Assembly: GCA_030278955.1 (NCBI GenBank)
Contig: JAOANR010000004.1
Span: 55,949,120-56,013,119 of the forward strand
From: Hygrophila difformis
Lineage: Eukaryota > Streptophyta > Magnoliopsida > Lamiales > Acanthaceae
Reading direction: 5' to 3'
DNA length: 64,000 nucleotides
This document shows, in pieces, positions 63,458-64,000 of this stretch. Numbering within the stretch: position 1 is the first letter of the stretch; every line of letters starts with the position of its first letter. The notes beneath the pieces are model-generated. The model was not told the DNA's origin. It saw nothing but the letters and a program-made list of their open reading frames with translations, and did no database searches. The translations under genes were made by a program, and so were the position numbers.

Positions 63458-63560
63458 AAATTTATAACTACCAAAAATAATAAACTACAATTTATGATGT
63501 AAATTTATAACTACCAAAAATAATAAACTACAATTTATGATGTAAATAATAAACTACAAT
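63458..63560. repeat. 43-bp tandem repeat, ~2.4 copies
   Basis: The unit starting AAATTTATAACTACCAAAAA and ending CAATTTATGATGT is repeated exactly twice, followed by a partial third copy (AAATAATAAACTACAATTTA). It ends just before the retroelement sequence. Confidence 0.92.
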
Positions 63561-63739
63561 TTATGATGTATTCAATGGGATGAATTTGGACAAGCAGGGA
63601 GCTGTTGAAGAGATCAAGTGGAGGCTAAGGCTATGGTGGGGTGCAGCTTGGAACGTGAATTATTATAACCAACTCACCTCGACGACGCCTTTACTTGAGG
63701 ATCTGTTTCGCCCAGGAAAGGGGACTGTTAAGGCCCCAA

Positions 63740-64000
63740 GACTTGGTCTCACTTGGATTCGCCCCGGGTCAAGGTTGGTGGAAGATCAATACCGATGGCT
63801 CGTCCTTTGGTAATCCGGGCCCGGCTGTAATTGGAGGAGTTATTAGAGACGAGGTGGGAAATGTGATTTATCTTCTTTCAGATTCTATTGGCTTCACAGA
63901 TTCTTCGGAGGCAGAGATCACAACTATAAGCAGAGTATGTCGGGCCCTCATCCGGGATCAAGGCTTTCCATTGCAGAGGATTGTTTTCGAGTGTGATTCA
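63740..64000 (+). mobile_element. LINE-type retroelement RNase H domain, truncated by window edge
   Basis: Open from at least 63740 in frame 2. The junction GFAPGQGWWKINTDGSSFGN leads into PGPAVIGGVIRDEVGNVIYL, SDSIGFTDSSEAEITTISRV and RIVFECDS. The DG, the Glu in SSEAE and the closing ECDS are the first Asp, the Glu and the second Asp of the RNase H (RVT_3) site. In plants this domain is found at the C-terminus of LINE ORF2 and in many domesticated or degraded copies. Upstream reverse transcriptase is not visible, so the insertion is 5' truncated or only the domain remains. Confidence 0.75.

Noticed and set aside
63580..63774. Frame-1 open frame starting at 63580 as the retroelement start
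   Set aside because: The RNase H motif is in frame 2 and that frame is open upstream with a typical linker; frame 1 breaks into meaningless sequence at the motif.

Overview
This is a plant nuclear genome window. Split genes have GT-AG introns, there is a eukaryotic tRNA-Ile(AAT), and chloroplast-targeted proteins, a plant CDPK and a SIAMESE-type cell-cycle inhibitor are present. The intergenic DNA is AT-rich and full of MITEs and SINEs. Protein similarity points to a eudicot. Lamiales is my guess, not something the sequence proves.

Gene layout, left to right: (1) 258-2017 +, the 3' part of an ABCG half-transporter of the ABCG11 (WBC11) type, cut by the left edge. (2) 9916-7794 -, TRAUCO/ASH2-like SPRY protein, with a possible alternative last exon at 7267-7173. 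(3) 10225-10152 -, tRNA-Ile(AAT). (4) 12670-15487 +, NAD kinase of the NADK1 type. (5) 16714-20944 +, DUF604 / GT31-like glycosyltransferase. (6) 26361-22598 -, RETICULATA-related plastid membrane protein. (7) 40545-37578 -, calcium-dependent protein kinase of the CPK7/8/14/32 group. (8) 45828-45463 -, single-exon SIAMESE-related CDK inhibitor. (9) 54347-49435 -, ARMC8-like armadillo protein. (10) 54874-55440 +, NIP7 ribosome-biogenesis factor, divergent from ARMC8. (11) 59569-56556 -, plastid 2-oxoglutarate/malate translocator DiT1. (12) the RNase H end of a LINE-type retrotransposon running off the right edge. The exon models were joined by hand. Each one keeps a single open frame, and lengths are close to those I remember for the families (NADK1 504 aa, CPK 532 aa, DiT1 563 aa, ARMC8 674 aa).

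The genes are unrelated housekeeping and regulatory genes and do not form a cluster or pathway. The one clear architectural pairing is ARMC8/NIP7, which share a 526-bp divergent promoter with site-II (GGCCCA/TGGGCT) and telo-box (AAACCCTA) elements.

The space between genes is a well-preserved mobile-element record. Five hAT-type nonautonomous elements have intact terminal repeats and perfect 8-bp target-site duplications. PIF/Harbinger (Tourist-like) MITEs have TTA/TAA duplications. At least a dozen copies of one Stowaway family share an internal core. SINEs carry 12-bp duplications, and there are LINE 3' ends. Several elements are nested in others. Less routine features are an intron-less fragment of ARMC8 exons 3+4 only 5 kb from its parent, a GC-AG intron in ARMC8, a degenerate ~22-bp TCGCTGA minisatellite, and a polyadenylated mRNA end retroposed into a MITE. 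I saw no sign of a wholly new biological system such as a defence island, biosynthetic cluster or CRISPR.
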